Shown here piece after piece: positions 61,430 to 64,000 of a stretch of 64,000 bases of DNA. The stretch spans positions 2,356,001 through 2,420,000 of the forward strand of contig NC_016112.1 in assembly GCF_000968535.2 (NCBI RefSeq), read 5' to 3'. A program made the translations under genes and the position numbers. Every line of letters starts with the position of its first letter. Within the stretch, counting starts at the first letter, position 1. The DNA is from Methylotuvimicrobium alcaliphilum 20Z (GTDB taxonomy: Bacteria; Pseudomonadota; Gammaproteobacteria; Methylococcales; Methylomonadaceae). A model generated the notes under the pieces. It ran no database searches. It worked only from the letters and a program-made list of their open reading frames with translations, and had not been told where the DNA came from.

Positions 61430-62518
61430 TTATACGCCGCTCTGTACGACCTTTGCCATGATGTTCTCGGCTATTTTCTGTTTATGCGCTACCGATAGAT
61501 GCGTATAACGTTTGGTCGTTTGCAAGTCCTTATGCCCGGCCAGCTCCGCTATTTCGGCCAGCGTCGCGCCGTGCATCGCCAGTGAAGAGCAGAAGTCATG
61601 CCGTAGGGAGTGAAATACAAAGTTTTCGACCTTCGCTTGCTCTAGGGCTTTTTTCCAGTGCTTTTTGAACTCGAATGGTCGGTCGGGTTTCAGTGCCGAA
61701 GGGAATAGTAGTGCGCTGCCGACTCCGCGAAATTTCTTTAGTTCGGTTAGGGTGTGGATCGGGACCGGACAAACGCGCGGCTCCCCGTTCTTGGTATTGT
61801 GCAGGAACGCCAGACCGTTATCGAAGTCGATATCCTTCCAGGTCAACCGCATCAATTCATTTTTTCGCATGCCGGTAGTCATGGCCATAAGCACCAGCAC
61901 ATAGAGACGATCCCATTCCGAAACGAGACAAGCCTTTAGTAATCGTGTGCGTTCGCCCTCAGACAAATAACGCACACGTCCTCGCGGCATCGGCAAGCTT
62001 GCGGTCTTTTTGACCGGATTGGATGTAACGTAACCTTGTTGGAAGGCATAGGTAAAAATCGCGGACAATATGCCTCGATACCGGTTAACGGTCGTATTCG
62101 ATCGGGTTTTGTTGATGGTTTTGGTTTTTCCGGCGTTTTTGCCTCGACCGTTGCCGATGATGCACTTTCCGGATTGCAGGTTTTTGAGTTCTAAACGGAT
62201 TCGATCCGCGTCGATTTCTTGAATGCGATATTCCCCGATGCGCTCTACCCAGTACTTAGCAACATGATGTTGGTGTTGCCAGTCTTTGCCGTGCCATTGA
62301 AGAACATACTCATCGACCAATTCAGCAAAGGACATACGAGCGCCTTTGTTGCCGAATGCGGCGATTGCATCTCGGTCGGCCTCGATGCGATCGGCCCATG
62401 CTCGGGCATCGCCTTTGCGCTTAAAGGTTTTGGATTTGATTTGTTTGCCTAGCCTGTCTCTGATAATTGCTCTATAGACAATGCCGGATTGATTTTCGAT
62501 TTTTCGAATAGTTGCCAT
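61430..62518 (-). CDS. int: ICE tyrosine recombinase (integrase)
   Basis: 362 residues from the ATG at 62518; an upstream in-frame start at 62557 lacks a good ribosome site. Arg in TTGMRKNELMRLTW, HSLRHDFCSS (HxxR) and AGHKDLQTTKRYTHL with the final Tyr give the complete catalytic set. The N-terminal part (MATIRKIENQSGIVYRAIIR) is a small DNA-arm-binding domain. The gene points away from the tRNA-Met gene, whose 3' end lies 142 bp away, so it most likely integrates into that tRNA. Confidence 0.93.
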   Translation of the reverse strand: MATIRKIENQSGIVYRAIIRDRLGKQIKSKTFKRKGDARAWADRIEADRDAIAAFGNKGARMSFAELVDEYVLQWHGKDWQHQHHVAKYWVERIGEYRIQEIDADRIRLELKNLQSGKCIIGNGRGKNAGKTKTINKTRSNTTVNRYRGILSAIFTYAFQQGYVTSNPVKKTASLPMPRGRVRYLSEGERTRLLKACLVSEWDRLYVLVLMAMTTGMRKNELMRLTWKDIDFDNGLAFLHNTKNGEPRVCPVPIHTLTELKKFRGVGSALLFPSALKPDRPFEFKKHWKKALEQAKVENFVFHSLRHDFCSSLAMHGATLAEIAELAGHKDLQTTKRYTHLSVAHKQKIAENIMAKVVQSGV

Positions 62519-62659
62519 CGTAAAAACTCCAGTCCGAAATGGATTCGGATTCCGCAATTATGGGTTTCGGCATGGTGTAGTTTTTGGTGTAGTGCCGAAA
62601 GTGTTGCGTGTTTTTTACCGATAGCAAACTGAAAAAATCCTTTATTTTCAGTGTTTTAT

Positions 62660-62736
62660 TGGTGGCGATGGGTGGACTTGAACCACCGACCCCGGGGTTA
62701 TGAATCCCGTGCTCTAACCAGCTGAGCTACATCGCC
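62660..62736 (-). tRNA. tRNA-Met (CAT), elongator type
   Basis: 77 nt including an encoded CCA. The acceptor stem GGCGATG pairs with CATCGCC, the D arm is GCTC/GAGC, the anticodon loop TTCATAA sits between CGGGA and CCCCG (an A-C mismatch at the loop end), and the T arm is GGTGG/CCACC with TTCAAGT. Anticodon CAT with an unmismatched first acceptor pair fits elongator Met; tRNA-Ile2 with a modified C cannot be excluded. The 3' end toward the integrase is the probable attachment site. Confidence 0.92.
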
Positions 62737-62756
62737 ATTGAAGAGGTCTTGCAAAA

Positions 62757-62781
62757 GAGCGGGCATTATAGAGACCCGCTC
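62757..62781 (-). terminator. ychF terminator hairpin
   Basis: On the minus strand GAGCGGG (62781-62775) pairs with CCCGCTC (62763-62757) and is followed by TTTTG. It lies 9 nt after the ychF stop and contains the tRNA promoter's -10 box. Confidence 0.65.
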
Positions 62782-62793
62782 TTGGTTTGTCAA
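62765..62793 (-). promoter_or_regulatory. Perfect sigma-70 consensus promoter of tRNA-Met
   Basis: Minus-strand TTGACA (62793-62788), a 17-bp spacer and TATAAT (62770-62765) match the consensus exactly. A GC-rich discriminator (GCCCGC) follows, typical of stringently controlled stable-RNA genes. The -35 box overlaps the ychF stop codon (TGA). Predicted start point about 20 nt before the tRNA. Confidence 0.85.
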
Positions 62794-63881
62794 ACGTTGA
62801 AACGAAAATGCATGACATCGCCGTCTTTAACGACATAATCTTTGCCTTCGAGACGCCATTTACCGGCATCCTTTGCACCCTGCTCACCTTTGTAAGTGAC
62901 GAAGTCTTCATAAGAAATGACTTCGGCGCGGATGAAACCTTTTTCGAAATCGGTATGAATGACTCCTGCGGCTTGCGGAGCCGTGGCGCCGACGGGTATC
63001 GTCCAAGCTCTGACTTCTTTGACGCCGGCCGTGAAATAAGTCGATAGATCGAGCAATTGGTAACCGGCGCGTACGACTCGATTTAAACCCGGCTCGTCTA
63101 ATCCTAAATCATCAAGAAATTCTTGTTTTTCGTCTTCATCAAGCTGCACGATTTCCGCTTCGATTGCCGCGCATACCGGCACGACCATGGCGCCTTCTTT
63201 GTCGGCAAATGCTTTTACTTTGTCCAATATCGGATTGTTTTCAAAACCGTCGTCTTGAACATTGGCGATATACATCGTGGGTTTAACGGTTAACAAGCAC
63301 AAGTCTTTAATCAGGGCCATATCATCATCGGATAGATCCATCGCCCTAACCGGTTCGCCGGTGTTCAAATGTTCGTTAACTTTTTCCAATACGGCTTTTC
63401 TGGCCAGTTCGTCTTTGTTGCCGGATTTCGACGCCTTGGCCGCCCGTTGCAAGGCCCTTTCGACAGTCGACATATCGGCCAGCGCCAATTCGGTATTGAT
63501 GACTTCGATATCGGCTATCGGATCGATTTTTCCGGCGACGTGAATAACATTATCGTCTTCGAAACAACGAACGACATGTGCGATAGCATCGGTTTCGCGA
63601 ATATTGGCAAGAAATTGATTGCCCAGCCCCTCGCCTTTCGAAGCACCGGCAACCAATCCGGCGATATCGACGAACTCAATCGTGGTTGGCAGTACACGTT
63701 GAGGATTGACGATTTCAGCGAGTTTATCCAACCGCGGGTCGGGCACGGCAACAACACCGACATTAGGATCGATAGTACAAAAAGGATAGTTTTCGGCGGC
63801 GATTTCCGCCTTGGTTAAAGCATTGAATAAAGTCGATTTACCGACATTAGGCAAACCGACGATTCCGCAATATAGCGCCAT
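62790..63881 (-). CDS. ychF: Redox-regulated ATPase YchF (OLA1 family)
   Basis: 363 residues, normal length. G1 loop [14 protein letters not shown] (about 8-21), [16 protein letters not shown] as G3 region, the coiled-coil domain ([20 protein letters not shown]) and a C-terminal TGS domain ([20 protein letters not shown]). The usual NVNE base-recognition motif reads NVQD here. YchF hydrolyses ATP rather than GTP and binds ribosomes. This is a conserved chromosomal gene and shows that the region to the right of the tRNA is core genome. Confidence 0.97.
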   Translation of the reverse strand: MALYCGIVGLPNVGKSTLFNALTKAEIAAENYPFCTIDPNVGVVAVPDPRLDKLAEIVNPQRVLPTTIEFVDIAGLVAGASKGEGLGNQFLANIRETDAIAHVVRCFEDDNVIHVAGKIDPIADIEVINTELALADMSTVERALQRAAKASKSGNKDELARKAVLEKVNEHLNTGEPVRAMDLSDDDMALIKDLCLLTVKPTMYIANVQDDGFENNPILDKVKAFADKEGAMVVPVCAAIEAEIVQLDEDEKQEFLDDLGLDEPGLNRVVRAGYQLLDLSTYFTAGVKEVRAWTIPVGATAPQAAGVIHTDFEKGFIRAEVISYEDFVTYKGEQGAKDAGKWRLEGKDYVVKDGDVMHFRFNV

Positions 63882-64000
63882 AGAGGTCTCTGAAGTGTTT
63901 AAGCAATTGGGATAGTTGCTTTGATGATAAAAAACCGCAAATTATACAATTTTCGGACGAATTGATGAAACAACATTCACAGGATATTTAAGTGGTAAGC

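Noticed and set aside
62660-62685. Duplicate of the tRNA-Met 3' end marking the other ICE end
   Set aside because: I could not find a copy of the tRNA 3' segment elsewhere in the window; the distal end is probably beyond the left edge.

Overview
The window looks like the accessory part of a gammaproteobacterial chromosome: an integrative and conjugative element (ICE) of the PFGI/PAPI type next to a tRNA-Met gene, packed with defence, toxin-antitoxin and signalling cargo and heavily scarred by insertions and deletions. The only clear core genes are ychF and tRNA-Met at the right end. The dispersed repeats and gene mix remind me of Methylococcales, but the sequence shown does not settle the genus.

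Layout, left to right. 1-3950: the front of an FtsH-like ATPase gene running off the edge, a resolvase remnant with an internal stop, and an AAA ATPase remnant. 3971-14129: a type I restriction-modification island (half-S gene, hsdM, hsdS, hsdR) with Fic, DUF3800, DUF559 and YgjP-like genes embedded; hsdM is frameshifted by a 98-bp palindromic insert and its 3' end is duplicated in front of hsdS. 14305-17106: remnants of a WGR gene and a type III-B CRISPR locus (cas6, cmr6), then a VapBC-type pair. 17540-23330: ICE genes (TIGR03765, TraD, TIGR03747, RAQPRD, TIGR03758), after which two deletions fuse remnants of further T4SS genes. 23641-33602: cargo with a Sel1-repeat histidine kinase, a response regulator with a HEPN-like RNxxxH motif, a large Nudix protein, and PIN, NYN, RES and MazEF genes. 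33888-47066: a ten-gene leftward signalling operon. 47965-49824: a PIN/RHH pair and parDE, with parE broken by a 158-bp MITE. 50199-54314: more ICE genes (PilL, TIGR03759, transglycosylase and neighbours). 54350-60830: an IS3-family element, a DUF429 gene and a truncated Tn3-family transposon. 60803-62736: the ICE integrase and its tRNA-Met target. 62790-63881: ychF.

The most notable part is the operon at 33888-47066. It encodes an ExbB/MotA-like channel, a zinc-ribbon FHA protein, three membrane Ser/Thr kinases ending in DUF1566 domains, two PP2C phosphatases, a trypsin-FHA protein, a DUF2135 coiled-coil membrane protein and a vWA-FHA protein. The last 126 nt of kinase genes A and C differ at 21 positions, all at first or second codon positions of 14 codons ending in C or T, with no third-position change. 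This is the fingerprint of adenine-directed mutagenic retrohoming, so these tails are probably variable regions of a diversity-generating retroelement (DGR). No reverse transcriptase or template repeat is visible here. One kinase gene (C) is split by an IS4-family element, another (B) carries an in-frame amber codon, and A is intact.

The two ICE blocks (17.5-23.3 kb and 50.2-54.3 kb) share a conserved terminator-like leader hairpin 60-75 nt before a start codon. Together they read as one conjugation operon, in the expected order, split by about 27 kb of cargo. With VirB4 and most channel genes missing, this element probably cannot transfer by itself.
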